A model generated the notes under the pieces. The model did no database searches. It saw nothing but the letters and a program-made list of their open reading frames with translations, and was not told the DNA's origin. The position numbers were made by a program, and so were the translations under genes. Shown one piece after another: positions 35,706-44,754 of a stretch of 64,000 nucleotides of DNA. The stretch is from UBA10649 sp963749905. Lineage in GTDB: Bacteria; Actinomycetota; Actinomycetes; S36-B12. Where the stretch lies: contig CAVVOF010000002.1 of assembly GCA_963749905.1 (NCBI GenBank), positions 310,001-374,000 of the forward strand. Direction: 5' to 3'. How positions within the stretch are numbered: position 1 is the first letter of the stretch; each line of letters starts with the position of its first letter.

Positions 35706-38700
35706 CCCCGTCCCCGCGCATGGAGACGCCGTACAGGGCGTCGGCGATCTCCATCGTGCGCTTCTGGTGCGTGATGACGATGAGCTGGGACGAGGTCCGC
35801 AGCTCCTCGATGATGTCGATCAGGCGGCCGAGGTTGACGTCGTCCAGCGCGGCCTCGACCTCGTCGAGCACGTAGAACGGGCTCGGCCGCGCCTTGAACA
35901 GGGCCACCAGGAAGGCCACCGCGGTCAGCGACCGCTCGCCGCCGGACAGCAGCGACAGCCGCTTGATCTTCTTGCCGGGCGGCCGGGCCTCGACATCGAC
36001 ACCGGTGTTCAGCAGGTCGCCGGGATCGGTCAGGATCAGCCGCCCCTCACCGCCGGGGAAGAGCCGGCTGAAGATGCCCTCGAACTCGCGCGCGACATCC
36101 TCGTAGGCCTCGGAGAACGCCTGCTGGACGCGGGCATCCACCTCCTTGACGATGTCGAGGAGGTCCTCACGGGTCCGCTTGAGGTCGTCGAGCTGCTCGG
36201 TGAGGAAGTTGTGCCGCTCCTCCATGGCGGCGAACTCCTCCAGCGCCAGCGGGTTCACCCGGCCCAGCAGGGCCAGGTCGCGCTCGGCCGCCTTGAGCCG
36301 CTTGTCCTGCTCGGCACGGACGAACGGGTACGGCTCGGGCTCGACCTCGGGCACCTCGTCGCCCGGCGCCGGCGGCGTGGGTGGCACCGGCTGGTCTGGG
36401 CCGTACTCGGCCACCAGCACGTCCGACTCCACGCCGAACTCCTCCAGCACCCGGTCGTGCACCTGCTCGATGCGCATCCGCTGCTCAGCGCGGGCCACCT
36501 CGTCACGATGGACGGAGTCCTTCAGGCGGTCCGCCTCGGCGGTCAGCTCGCGCAGCGAGGCGCGCAACCCCTGGAGGAGCGTCTCGCGCTCCTTCGTGGT
36601 GCGCTCGATCTGGGTCCGCTCGCGACCCGCGGTGGCCACGGACGCCTCGATCCGCTGGAGCACGACGCGGGCACCGTCGAGGACGGCCTTCGAGACCACG
36701 AGTTCGCGGGCCCGACGTTCCCGACGCTCCAGGGCCGCCAGTCGCGCCTGTCGCTCGCTCGCGGCCGCCCGCTCGAGCTGGGCGGCGCGTGCGGACACGG
36801 CCGTGACCCGTTCCTCTGCGGTGCGCAGGGCCAGGCGAGCCTCGACCTCCTGCTTGCGGGCCGCGGCCGCCGCCGCACTCAGCTCCTCACGATCGTCGCG
36901 GCCGGTGTCCTGCTCGGGCTCCGCGGACGCCGCCGCCATGCGGCTCTGGAGCTGCTCGAGCTGCTCCGAGTCCTGGGCGAGGGTCCGCTGGGCCGCCTCG
37001 CGCGCCGACGTCAGCCGCTCCGCCTCCGCCAGCGCCGCCCGAGCCACCTGGCCGAGCTGGCCGAGCTGCTCGGCCACGGCGGCCATGGCAGCGTCCGACT
37101 CGTGCAGCCGGGACAGCGCCGCCTCCGCGATCGACGTCGCCTCGGACTGGCGGGTGCGGGCCGCCGCCATGTCGAAGCGCAGCCGGTCCAGCTCGTGCGC
37201 GGTGCGCTCGAGCCCGGAGTCCGTCTCGTCGAGCGCGGCCTGCACCTCGAGCAGGCTCGGGGCACCGGCCGAGCCGCCGTGGACGATGCCCTGCGAGAGC
37301 ACATCACCGTCCTCGGTCACGAAGGACAGGCCCGGATGGTGGACGGCCAGTTCGGCGGCCTCAGCCAGGTCGGCGACCAGGGTCCAGTGCTCCAGCAGCT
37401 GGTCGAGGACCGGCTGGACGACCGGCTCGCAGCGCACGAAGTCGAGCAGGGGCCGGCCCGCGTCCCGGACATGCGGGCGCGCGGTGCGGGGCGCCGCGTC
37501 CGCGATGACCAGCGCGGCCCGACCGGCGTCCTCCTCCTTGATCAGCACGACGGCGGACATCGCGGCCGAGATGCCGTTCACGACGACGGCGTCCGCGATG
37601 TCCCCCAGCGCCGCGGCGACCGCCGTCTGCGCACCGGCATCCACGTGCAGCAGCGAGGCCAGCGGCCCGAGCACCCCGGGGATGCGCTCGCTCGCGGCCG
37701 CCACGTGCGCACCGGCGTCCTTGCGCTCCAGGCCGAGGGCGAGGGCATCCCGGCGTGCGGTCAGGGCCGCCCGCTCGCGCTCGAGCTCGGACTCGCGGGC
37801 GCGCAACTGCTCGACGGCCGCGTCCGCGGCGGCCAGTTCCGCCTCTGCGGTCTCGTGCTCGGCGTCGAGGCTCTGCTCGCCGCCCTCGAGGCCGGCCACG
37901 TCCATCTCGATGCGCTGGAACTCCTGCTGGGCCTTCTCGCCCCGCTCGCGCGCCTCGACGATCTGCGCCTCGAGCCGGGCGATCTCTGCGGATCGCGTGT
38001 CGATCCGGGACCGGGCCGCGTTCACCTGCCCGGTAAGCCGGGCCAGGCCCTCGCGACGATCCGCGGCAGCCCGCTCCGCCTGCGCCACCCGGCGCTCCTC
38101 AGCGGCGGCCGCGGCCTCGGCGGCAACCCGCACGCCCTCCGCGCCCGCCAGCCCCTCGCGCGACTGCTCGACCTGTCGGCCGAGGTCGAACTCCTCCTGG
38201 CGCAGGGCTCGGGCCTCCGCGTCGATCTGCTCGGGATCGCGACCGCTGTCCTGCTCCTCGGGCTCCGGCTGGAGGTGCCGCACCCGCTCCGCGGACAGCT
38301 GGACGAGGCCGTGGAACCGCTCGCGCAGGCCGCTCAGCGCGAACCAGGTCTCCTGGGCGGCGGTCAGCCGCGGGGCGTCCAGGACGGCCTGCTCCTCCGC
38401 GGTCGCCTCCTGCGCCAGCAGGCCGGCGATCCGGGCATCGATCTCGGCCTGCCGCTCGCGCAAGGCGGTCTCGTCGGCGATCTCGGCCTCGAATGCCGCG
38501 GTCATCGTCACCAGGTCGTCGGCGAGGATGCGCAGCCGCGCATCGCGGACCTCCGCCTGGATGACGACCGCCCGGCGGGCGACCTCGGCCTGCCGGCCCA
38601 GCGGCTTCAGCTGGCGACGCAGCTCGGTGGTCAGGTCCTGCAGCCGGGTGAGATTGGCCTGCATCGCGTCCAGCTTGCGAAGCGCCTTCTCCTTCCGCTT

Positions 38701-39213
38701 GCGGTGCTTGAGGACCCCAGCCGCCTCCTCGATGATGCCGCGGCGATCCTCCGGCGTGGCCTCGAGGATGTGGGTCAGCCGGTTCTGGCCGACGATGACG
38801 TGCATCTCTCGGCCGATGCCCGAGTCGCTCAGCAGCTCCTGCACGTCGAGCAGCCGGCAGGGCTCGCCGTTGATCGCGTACTCGGACCCGCCGTTGCGGA
38901 ACAGGGTCCGCGAGATGGTGACCTCGGTGTAGTCGATGGGCAGGGCACCGTCGGTGTTGTCGATGGTGAGCGCGACCTCGGCCCGGCCCAGCGGCGCCCG
39001 GCCGGAGGTGCCGGAGAAGATGACGTCCTCCATCTTGCCGCCGCGCAGCGACTTGGCGCCCTGCTCGCCCATGACCCAGACGAGAGCGTCCACCACGTTG
39101 GACTTCCCGGAGCCGTTCGGGCCGACGACGCAGGTCACCCCGGGCTCGAAATGCAAGGTGGTGGAGGAGGCGAAGGACTTGAAGCCCTTGAGCGTCAGGT
39201 TCTTCAGGTGCAC
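35659..39213 (-). CDS. smc: Chromosome segregation protein SMC
   Basis: SMC is the condensin ATPase that organises and segregates the chromosome. The 1184-residue product has Walker A GPNGSGKSNV (31-40), two long coiled coils, and a hinge around 500-660 (GVLGPLASLLHVDAGAQTAV onward). The C-terminal signature LLSGGERSLTAVAF and Walker B FYVLDEVEAALDD follow. It starts with GTG at 39213, 9 nt after the mutM stop, in the rnc-mutM-smc order common to actinobacteria. Confidence 0.97.
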   Translation of the reverse strand: MHLKNLTLKGFKSFASSTTLHFEPGVTCVVGPNGSGKSNVVDALVWVMGEQGAKSLRGGKMEDVIFSGTSGRAPLGRAEVALTIDNTDGALPIDYTEVTISRTLFRNGGSEYAINGEPCRLLDVQELLSDSGIGREMHVIVGQNRLTHILEATPEDRRGIIEEAAGVLKHRKRKEKALRKLDAMQANLTRLQDLTTELRRQLKPLGRQAEVARRAVVIQAEVRDARLRILADDLVTMTAAFEAEIADETALRERQAEIDARIAGLLAQEATAEEQAVLDAPRLTAAQETWFALSGLRERFHGLVQLSAERVRHLQPEPEEQDSGRDPEQIDAEARALRQEEFDLGRQVEQSREGLAGAEGVRVAAEAAAAAEERRVAQAERAAADRREGLARLTGQVNAARSRIDTRSAEIARLEAQIVEARERGEKAQQEFQRIEMDVAGLEGGEQSLDAEHETAEAELAAADAAVEQLRARESELERERAALTARRDALALGLERKDAGAHVAAASERIPGVLGPLASLLHVDAGAQTAVAAALGDIADAVVVNGISAAMSAVVLIKEEDAGRAALVIADAAPRTARPHVRDAGRPLLDFVRCEPVVQPVLDQLLEHWTLVADLAEAAELAVHHPGLSFVTEDGDVLSQGIVHGGSAGAPSLLEVQAALDETDSGLERTAHELDRLRFDMAAARTRQSEATSIAEAALSRLHESDAAMAAVAEQLGQLGQVARAALAEAERLTSAREAAQRTLAQDSEQLEQLQSRMAAASAEPEQDTGRDDREELSAAAAAARKQEVEARLALRTAEERVTAVSARAAQLERAAASERQARLAALERRERRARELVVSKAVLDGARVVLQRIEASVATAGRERTQIERTTKERETLLQGLRASLRELTAEADRLKDSVHRDEVARAEQRMRIEQVHDRVLEEFGVESDVLVAEYGPDQPVPPTPPAPGDEVPEVEPEPYPFVRAEQDKRLKAAERDLALLGRVNPLALEEFAAMEERHNFLTEQLDDLKRTREDLLDIVKEVDARVQQAFSEAYEDVAREFEGIFSRLFPGGEGRLILTDPGDLLNTGVDVEARPPGKKIKRLSLLSGGERSLTAVAFLVALFKARPSPFYVLDEVEAALDDVNLGRLIDIIEELRTSSQLIVITHQKRTMEIADALYGVSMRGDGVTQVIGQRLREAASA

Positions 39214-39222
39214 GCGCGGACT

Positions 39223-40104
39223 CTACCCGCGCACGGGCGACCGGCCGCGCGCCCCACGCTGACAACGGGGGCAGAAGTACGAGGACCGGTTCATGAAGGC
39301 GATCCGGCGGATGGGTGCGCCGCACCGGTCGCAGGGCTCGCCCTCGCGGCCGTAGGCGTGCAGGCTGCGGTCGAAGTAGCCGCTCTCCCCGTTCACGTTG
39401 ACGTACAGCGCATCGAAACTGGTCCCACCCTGCACAAGGGCCTCACTCATCACTTCCCTCACGGCGTCGAGCAGGGCGGTCACGGTCGCCCGGCTCAGCG
39501 ACCGGCCGGGGCGGCCGCCATGCACCCGCACCCGCCAGAGCGCCTCGTCGGCGTAGATGTTGCCGACGCCCGAGGCCACCGTCTGGTCGAGCAGGATCCG
39601 CTTGATCTCGGAGTCCCGGCTGCGCACCCGGCGCACGAACTGCGCATCGTCGAACGCCGGATCCAGCGGGTCGCGGGCGATGTGGGCGACCGGCTCGGGA
39701 ACCCGGCCGGACGCATCGTCCGGCACGAGAGGGGCGACGGCCAGGCCGCCGAAGGTGCGCTGGTCGACGAAGCGGAGTTCCCGGCCCGCATCGGCGAAGC
39801 GCACCCGGACCCGCAGGTGCGGACCATCCGGAGCCGACGCGGGCAGCACCAGCAACTGCCCGCTCATCCCCAGATGGCCGACGATCGCGTCATCGTCCCC
39901 CGCCAGCGGCAGCCACAGGTACTTCCCACGTCGGGAGGCGCAGCGCACGCTCCGCCCGGACAGGCGGGCGGCGAAGTCCGCCGGGCCGGCGTGGTGCCGG
40001 CGCACGGCCCGCGGGTGCCGCACCTCTACTCGCTCGATCGTGCGCCCGGCGACCCACTCCTGCAGGCCTCGACGGACGACCTCAACCTCGGGCAGCTCGG
40101 GCAT
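39223..40104 (-). CDS. mutM: Formamidopyrimidine-DNA glycosylase
   Basis: MutM (Fpg) excises 8-oxoguanine and formamidopyrimidines and nicks the strand. The 293-residue protein begins MPELPEVEVVRRGL with the catalytic P2 and E3. It has K in RRGKYLWL, the H2TH helix (LLDQTVASGVGNIYADEALW) and a C-terminal zinc finger with CDRC...CPRC. It lies between rnc and smc. Confidence 0.96.
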   Translation of the reverse strand: MPELPEVEVVRRGLQEWVAGRTIERVEVRHPRAVRRHHAGPADFAARLSGRSVRCASRRGKYLWLPLAGDDDAIVGHLGMSGQLLVLPASAPDGPHLRVRVRFADAGRELRFVDQRTFGGLAVAPLVPDDASGRVPEPVAHIARDPLDPAFDDAQFVRRVRSRDSEIKRILLDQTVASGVGNIYADEALWRVRVHGGRPGRSLSRATVTALLDAVREVMSEALVQGGTSFDALYVNVNGESGYFDRSLHAYGREGEPCDRCGAPIRRIAFMNRSSYFCPRCQRGARGRSPVRG

Positions 40105-40128
40105 CGCTGGGACTCCGTCCGGTCCCGG

Positions 40129-40839
40129 TCAGGAGACCGGCAGGTCGAGGTCCGGGTGATCGGCGCGGATGCGCTCGTAGGCGGCCGCGGCGGCCCGCTG
40201 CTCCGCCATCTTCTTCGACGGCCCGGACCCGTGACCGAGCACTGAGTCGTCGAGCAGGACCTCCGCCGAGAACACCTTCGCGTGATCCGGTCCGACGTCG
40301 GTCACCCGGTAGACGGGGACGCCGCCGCCGAGCAGGGCGGCGGCCTCCTGCAGGGAGGTCTTCCAGTCCAGCCCCGCGCCCAGTTCGGCGGCGCGCTCGA
40401 TGAGCGGATCCATCAGGCCCCGGATCACCCTGGTGGCCGCCTCGATGCCCGAGTCCAGGAAGACGGCGCCGAAGACGGCCTCCATCGTGTCGGCGAGGAT
40501 CGACGTCTTGTCCCGGCCACCGGTGGTCTCCTCGCCGCGACCGAGGTACAGGTACTCCCCCAGTTCCAGCGTGCGGGCCACCTCCGCGAGCGCCGCCGCG
40601 TTGACCACGGCCGAGCGCAGCTTCGCGAGCTGGCCCTCCGACCAGTCGTCGTAGTGCACGTACAACCGCTCGGTGACGGCGATCCCGAGGACGCTGTCGC
40701 CGAGGAACTCCAGTCGCTCGTTGGTGGGCAAGCCGCCGTTCTCGTAGGAGTAGGAGCGGTGGGTCAGTGCGACGCGCAGGAGGTCAGGATCGATCTCGAT
40801 CCCGAGTGCCGCGGTCAGGTCGCCTGTCTCGGTCCTCAT
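40129..40839 (-). CDS. rnc: Ribonuclease III
   Basis: RNase III cuts double-stranded RNA in rRNA processing and regulation. The 236-residue protein has the signature ERLEFLGDSVL (41-51), the second acidic cluster DTMEAVFGAVFLD and a C-terminal double-stranded RNA-binding domain (about 165-230, ending KKMAEQRAAAAAYERI). Its ATG overlaps the stop of the upstream ACP-like gene (ATGA). Confidence 0.96.
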   Translation of the reverse strand: MRTETGDLTAALGIEIDPDLLRVALTHRSYSYENGGLPTNERLEFLGDSVLGIAVTERLYVHYDDWSEGQLAKLRSAVVNAAALAEVARTLELGEYLYLGRGEETTGGRDKTSILADTMEAVFGAVFLDSGIEAATRVIRGLMDPLIERAAELGAGLDWKTSLQEAAALLGGGVPVYRVTDVGPDHAKVFSAEVLLDDSVLGHGSGPSKKMAEQRAAAAAYERIRADHPDLDLPVS

Positions 40840-41135
40840 GCCGTCTCCACCTGGCTCGCGCGGACGGTCACCACGTCGATGAGATCCGCCACAGTCACGA
40901 CGTCGATGAGCGCGGCGTCATCGAGGACGCAGGCCCACCCTGCCTCAGCGCTCGCAGCCGCAAGGGCGTCGACCACGCAGACGGCGTCCGCGTCGGTCAT
41001 CCCGGACGCCACGAGCGGCGAGTCCTCCCTCATCCGACTGACCACATCTGCGGCGAGGACCGCGCGCAGGGCGACGTCGACGACGCGGGCCGCCTGTCGG
41101 CGCTCCATGGCCGCCGTCGGGGTCGACTCGGTCAT
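40836..41135 (-). CDS. Acyl-carrier-protein-like small protein lacking the phosphopantetheine Ser
   Basis: This 99-residue protein is locked by four-base overlaps between plsX (stop over its ATG) and rnc. Its length, the rise into VVTVADLIDVV near the C-terminus (as TVxDxxDYI in ACP), and SPLVASGMTDADAVCVVDAL aligned to the ACP region [20 protein letters not shown] suggest an acyl-carrier fold. The position of the modified Ser in DSL is Asp. plsX-acpP-rnc is a familiar bacterial order, which supports descent from ACP. If so, it cannot carry an acyl chain and may be structural or regulatory. The assignment is by eye and tentative. Confidence 0.6.
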   Translation of the reverse strand: MTESTPTAAMERRQAARVVDVALRAVLAADVVSRMREDSPLVASGMTDADAVCVVDALAAASAEAGWACVLDDAALIDVVTVADLIDVVTVRASQVETA

Positions 41136-42115
41136 GGCCGCACGCTCGCCGCCAGCGTGGCACCGACCGCCGCGACCATCTCCGTGCGGGCCGCCCGGGC
41201 GGCCAGCCGCACGCAGGCGCAGATCTGCTCCGGCGTGCCGGCCCCGTGTCCCACGACGGTGACGCCGTTGACCCCGAGCAGGACGCCTCCCGCGAAGTCG
41301 CCGGTGGCCGTGTCCCAGGCGACGCGCTGTGCGGGCGCCGGGTCGCCGTAGGCCGCACCCATCTGGTGGGCCGCCCACCGCACGGCGCCCTCGAGACCCT
41401 TGAGGATCACGTTGCCGGTGAATCCGTCCGTCACGATGACCCGCGCCCGCTCGCCGTGCGCGAGGTCGTGGCCCTCGACCGGTCCCGCGTAGCGCACACC
41501 GCGGCCGGGCAGGGTCTCGCGGAGCAGCTCGTCGGTCGAGGTCCGCAGCCGGTCCCCCTTGCCGCGCTCGCTGCCGATGCTCAGCAGCCCGACGGTCGGA
41601 TCGTCCATGCCCAGTGCACGGGCATAGGCCCAGCCCGCCAGCGCGAACTGGCGGAGCAGATCGGGGGTGGCGTCCGGCGCAGCGCCGGCGTCAAGCAGGA
41701 CGACCGGTCCGGTCAGCGAGGGCACCACGACCGCGAGCGCAGGACGGGACATGCCCGGGATCCGCCCCAGACCGAGAACGGCGGCGCCGACGGCTGCGCC
41801 GGTATGCCCGACACTCACCCAGGCGTCCGCATGCCCGCCGGCCACCAGTCCGGTGGCGACGGTCACCGTGACGTCATCGTGGTCCCGCAGCCGGGACAGC
41901 GGGCTGTCGCCCATGGCGATGCCACGGCCGGCGGGGATGCACCGGACGGCCCCGTCCGCCAGCCCGCGCTCACGCAGCAGCCGGGCGGCCAGGTCTGCCG
42001 GCCCGACGACCAGCAGGTCGAGATCGTCGCCGTCGTGCACCAGACGCGCAACGGCATCGGCGACGACAGCAGGTGCGCCGTCGCCGCCGAGCAGGTCGAT
42101 CGCGATCGTGGTCAC
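41132..42115 (-). CDS. plsX: Phosphate acyltransferase PlsX
   Basis: PlsX makes acyl-phosphate from acyl-ACP for the first acylation of glycerol-3-phosphate. The 327-residue protein begins with the family's IAIDLLGGDGAPA, and includes SVGHTGAAVGAAVLGLGRIPG, LLSIGSERGKGD, VTDGFTGNVILKGLEG and GVNGVTVVGHG. The GTG at 42115 is preferred since the homology starts there. It follows rpmF and overlaps the ACP-like gene. Confidence 0.94.
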   Translation of the reverse strand: MTTIAIDLLGGDGAPAVVADAVARLVHDGDDLDLLVVGPADLAARLLRERGLADGAVRCIPAGRGIAMGDSPLSRLRDHDDVTVTVATGLVAGGHADAWVSVGHTGAAVGAAVLGLGRIPGMSRPALAVVVPSLTGPVVLLDAGAAPDATPDLLRQFALAGWAYARALGMDDPTVGLLSIGSERGKGDRLRTSTDELLRETLPGRGVRYAGPVEGHDLAHGERARVIVTDGFTGNVILKGLEGAVRWAAHQMGAAYGDPAPAQRVAWDTATGDFAGGVLLGVNGVTVVGHGAGTPEQICACVRLAARAARTEMVAAVGATLAASVRP

Positions 42116-42152
42116 TGGCGAGGGCGCGTCCGCGTCCTGGCCACTGACATCA

Positions 42153-42326
42153 CTAGACGTCCAGGACCCGGCGCTTGGCGTAGGTGCCACAGGTCGGGCA
42201 CGCGGTGTGGGCGACGTGCTTCTCCTTGCAGCGGGCGCACGTCACCAGGGTCGGCATGACGGCCTTCCACTGCGAGCGACGGTGGCGGGTGTTGGAGCGG
42301 GACATCTTCCGCTTGGGAACTGGCAC
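42153..42326 (-). CDS. rpmF: 50S ribosomal protein L32
   Basis: The complement reads MPVPKRKMSRSNTRHRRSQW from a GTG at 42326. It continues with a zinc ribbon CARC...CPTC and ends GTYAKRRVLDV, 57 residues in all, the usual size for L32. AAGGA lies 7 nt before the start. Both CxxC pairs are present, so this is the zinc-binding form. It is placed between yceD and plsX as in most bacteria. Confidence 0.95.
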   Translation of the reverse strand: MPVPKRKMSRSNTRHRRSQWKAVMPTLVTCARCKEKHVAHTACPTCGTYAKRRVLDV

Positions 42327-42398
42327 GGGGCTTCCTTCGGTCGGGTGGCTCGCGCGAGCCGTCAGGCGGGTGCCTGTCGGCCCGATCGAGCCGTCAGG

Positions 42399-42965
42399 CT
42401 AGTGCTCGTCCGGCTCGAGCAGTGCGGTCAGGGCCGCCCATCTCGGGTCAGACGTCTCGTGCGCGTGCTGCGGGTCGTCCGCCAGCCGGATCCCACACTC
42501 GGGACACAGGCCAGGGCAGTCCTCACTGCACAGCGGGGCGAGTGGCAGGTCGAGCACCACAGCGTCCCGCAGGATCGGTTGCAGGTCGATCAGATCGTCC
42601 TGCACCTCTGGCAGCGGATCCTCGGACTCGTCCTCCTCCTCGACGATCGCGCCTCGCGCGTCGGTCGCCGGGTATCGGAACAGCTCGGTGAGGTCCACCT
42701 CCTCGTGCCAGTCGAACGTCTCGAGGCACCGCGAGCACTCCGCGCTGACCTGCAGATCCGCCACACCGGACACGAGGACGCCCTCGAGAACGGACTCCAA
42801 TCGAAGGTCGAGCTCGATCGGCGATCCCTCAGGCACCCGAGCCATCGCGACGCCAAGGCCTGCCGGGGCCGGGACCGAGCGGTCAACCGTGGTCATCGAC
42901 CCGGGCCTGCGCTGCAGGGACCGCACGTCGAGGACGAGCGGATGCTTCGGGTCGAGGACGGCCAC
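42399..42965 (-). CDS. yceD: YceD/DUF177-family protein
   Basis: This 188-residue DUF177 protein occurs upstream of rpmF in most bacteria; in E. coli and plants the family affects 23S rRNA accumulation. A central acidic stretch (EEEDESEDP) is followed by the conserved C-terminal cysteine group CSEDCPGLCPECG, with a further CSRC pair earlier, suggesting a metal site. The start is the GTG at 42965. Gene order yceD-rpmF-plsX is conserved. Confidence 0.9.
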   Translation of the reverse strand: MAVLDPKHPLVLDVRSLQRRPGSMTTVDRSVPAPAGLGVAMARVPEGSPIELDLRLESVLEGVLVSGVADLQVSAECSRCLETFDWHEEVDLTELFRYPATDARGAIVEEEDESEDPLPEVQDDLIDLQPILRDAVVLDLPLAPLCSEDCPGLCPECGIRLADDPQHAHETSDPRWAALTALLEPDEH

Positions 42966-43086
42966 GGGTGACCCCCTACTCTCGACATGACGAACCTTGG
43001 CCTCGTGAGAGGCCCCGGAAAGGGTACCCGAGCGGCGTCGGATTGACCTAAACGGCCCGGTCGGTGCGGATCAGGACGTCGGCTGC

Positions 43087-43632
43087 CTAGCGGCGGCCGT
43101 CGTAGCCCTCGTCCACCTCGAACTGGCCGGTGTCCTCGAACGCCGAGTCGTCGTAGACCTGCTCCTGCGCCGGCGCCAGCTCCTGGTACATCTGGCTGCG
43201 CAGTCGCTCCCGGCCCCGGTCCACCGTCTGCAGCGTCTTCTGCAGGGTGATCTCGAAGGTCGCGAGCTTGGCGTCGATGTAGTCGTCGGTCTCCTTGCGC
43301 ATCCGCGCCGTCTCGCCCGCCGTGACCTGGGTGACGGCATCCGCCTCCGCCACTGCCGACAGGTACACCTCGTGCTCGGACACCAGCCGGTCGGCCTCCG
43401 TCCGGGCCCGCTCGAGGATGCGGTCCGCCTCGCGCCGACCGTCCTGCACGACCGCCTCGCGATCGGCGAGCAGCTCGTCGGCACGCTGCACCGACTCCGG
43501 CAGGAGCTGGCGGATCTCATCGATCAGGTCGAGCACCTGCTGGCGGTTGACGATGCAGGAGGCCGACAGGGGCATCGCCTTCGCGTCCTCGATGAGGACC
43601 GCAAGCTCGTCGAGTCGTTCCTGTACGTCCAC
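43087..43632 (-). CDS. DivIVA-like coiled-coil cell-division protein (SepIVA-type)
   Basis: The 181-residue protein is almost wholly alpha-helical coiled coil (about 3-60 and 65-155), rich in Glu, Arg and Ala, with an acidic tail ending YDGRR. It sits between coaD and yceD. The same neighbourhood in Mycobacterium (next to the DUF177 gene and rnc) encodes SepIVA, an essential septation factor. That context plus the coiled-coil profile supports the call; sequence identity cannot be checked here. The GTG at 43632 follows AAGGAG with a good spacer. Confidence 0.72.
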   Translation of the reverse strand: MDVQERLDELAVLIEDAKAMPLSASCIVNRQQVLDLIDEIRQLLPESVQRADELLADREAVVQDGRREADRILERARTEADRLVSEHEVYLSAVAEADAVTQVTAGETARMRKETDDYIDAKLATFEITLQKTLQTVDRGRERLRSQMYQELAPAQEQVYDDSAFEDTGQFEVDEGYDGRR

Positions 43633-43657
43633 GCTGGCTCCTTGGTGACCTCGACGA

Positions 43658-44152
43658 CTACTGGTGCGGGTCCATTGTGACCGAGAGTCTCTGCTGGAGC
43701 CGTTTCAACACGGCGTCGGGCACGAGGCCGGTCACATCGCCCCCGAACTTGGCGATCTCCTTGACCAGGCTGGAGGACAGGAAGCTGTAGAGCGGGTTGG
43801 TGGTGATGAAGAGGGTCTCGACCCCGGCCAGGCGGTAGTTCATCTGGGCCATCTGCAGCTCGTAGTCGAAGTCGCTGACGGCGCGCAGCCCCTTCACGAT
43901 GGCCGTGATGCCATGGGTGTTGCAGTAGTCGACGAGCAGCCCATGGAAGGAGTCGACCCGGATGTTGTCGTAGTCGGAGACCACTTCTCGGAGGATTTCG
44001 ATCCGCTCGTCCACCGTGAACAGGCCCGACTTGGTCTGGTTGACGAGCACCGCGACCACAACCTCATCGGCGATGGCTGCCGCCCGCGCGAACACGTCCA
44101 GATGGCCGTTGGTGACCGGATCGAAGGAGCCCGGACACACTGCGATCCGCAT
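43658..44152 (-). CDS. coaD: Phosphopantetheine adenylyltransferase
   Basis: CoaD adds AMP to 4'-phosphopantetheine in coenzyme A synthesis. The 164-residue protein shows the nucleotidyltransferase motif TNGH (14-17, in GSFDPVTNGHLDV) with S9, IVKGLRAVSDFDYELQMA, and the late LSSSLVKEIAKFGGDV. The ATG at 44152 overlaps the rsmD stop. A longer upstream reading has no homology. Confidence 0.96.
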   Translation of the reverse strand: MRIAVCPGSFDPVTNGHLDVFARAAAIADEVVVAVLVNQTKSGLFTVDERIEILREVVSDYDNIRVDSFHGLLVDYCNTHGITAIVKGLRAVSDFDYELQMAQMNYRLAGVETLFITTNPLYSFLSSSLVKEIAKFGGDVTGLVPDAVLKRLQQRLSVTMDPHQ

Positions 44153-44754
44153 CAGGCGTCCTCCTCGTCCGTGGGGCCAGCCGGCGCTGCTTGACCGTAC
44201 CAAAGCGCAGTCTCGCCGTAGTCGCGCCGGCGTACGAGGGTCCACGTGTCGGGCAGGGGGCACTCGGCGTCCCGAGCGGAGCGCTCCACCACGACGTCGG
44301 CACCGGGCGCGATCCAGCCGTGCGCCAGGACCTGGGCGAGCGTCGAGCTCAGTTCCGCGGCGGTGAGGTCGTAGGGCGGGTCGACGAGGACCAGGGTGGC
44401 CGCCGCGCCCGTCGCCGACGAGGTGGCCAGCCGACGGACGTCCGCGACCAGCACGTCAGCGCCGGGCAGCCCGACGGCCCGCACGTTGGCACGCAGGACC
44501 GACGCGGCCGCGCGCGACCGTTCGACGAGGAGCACCGACGCAGCGCCTCGGCTGAGCGCCTCCAGGCCGAGCGCGCCACTGCCGGCGTACAGATCCAGCA
44601 CCCGAAGCTCCGACCAGGGCTCGCCGAGGCGGGCCCGTTCGCTGTCGAGGGCCGAGAACATCGCCTCGCGGACCCGGTCCGACGTGGGACGAGTGCCGGC
44701 CGGCGGCACCGACAGGCGCCGGCCGCGGGCACGTCCGGCGATGATCCTGGTCAC
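44152..44754 (-). CDS. rsmD: 16S rRNA (guanine-966-N2)-methyltransferase
   Basis: RsmD is a Rossmann methyltransferase acting on 16S rRNA. The 200-residue protein has an N-terminal IIAGRARGRRL, the SAM motif VLDLYAGSGALGLEALSRGA and the catalytic DPPY (LVLVDPPYDL). It starts with GTG at 44754, overlapping the recG stop, and overlaps coaD, the standard recG-rsmD-coaD arrangement. Confidence 0.95.
   Translation of the reverse strand: MTRIIAGRARGRRLSVPPAGTRPTSDRVREAMFSALDSERARLGEPWSELRVLDLYAGSGALGLEALSRGAASVLLVERSRAAASVLRANVRAVGLPGADVLVADVRRLATSSATGAAATLVLVDPPYDLTAAELSSTLAQVLAHGWIAPGADVVVERSARDAECPLPDTWTLVRRRDYGETALWYGQAAPAGPTDEEDA

Noticed and set aside
35656..40245. A plus-strand open frame of about 1,500 codons antisense to smc, mutM and rnc
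   Set aside because: It lies opposite three certain genes. Its Arg/Gly/Leu/Asp-rich translation is the typical shadow of high-GC coding DNA, and it has no domain or ribosome site.
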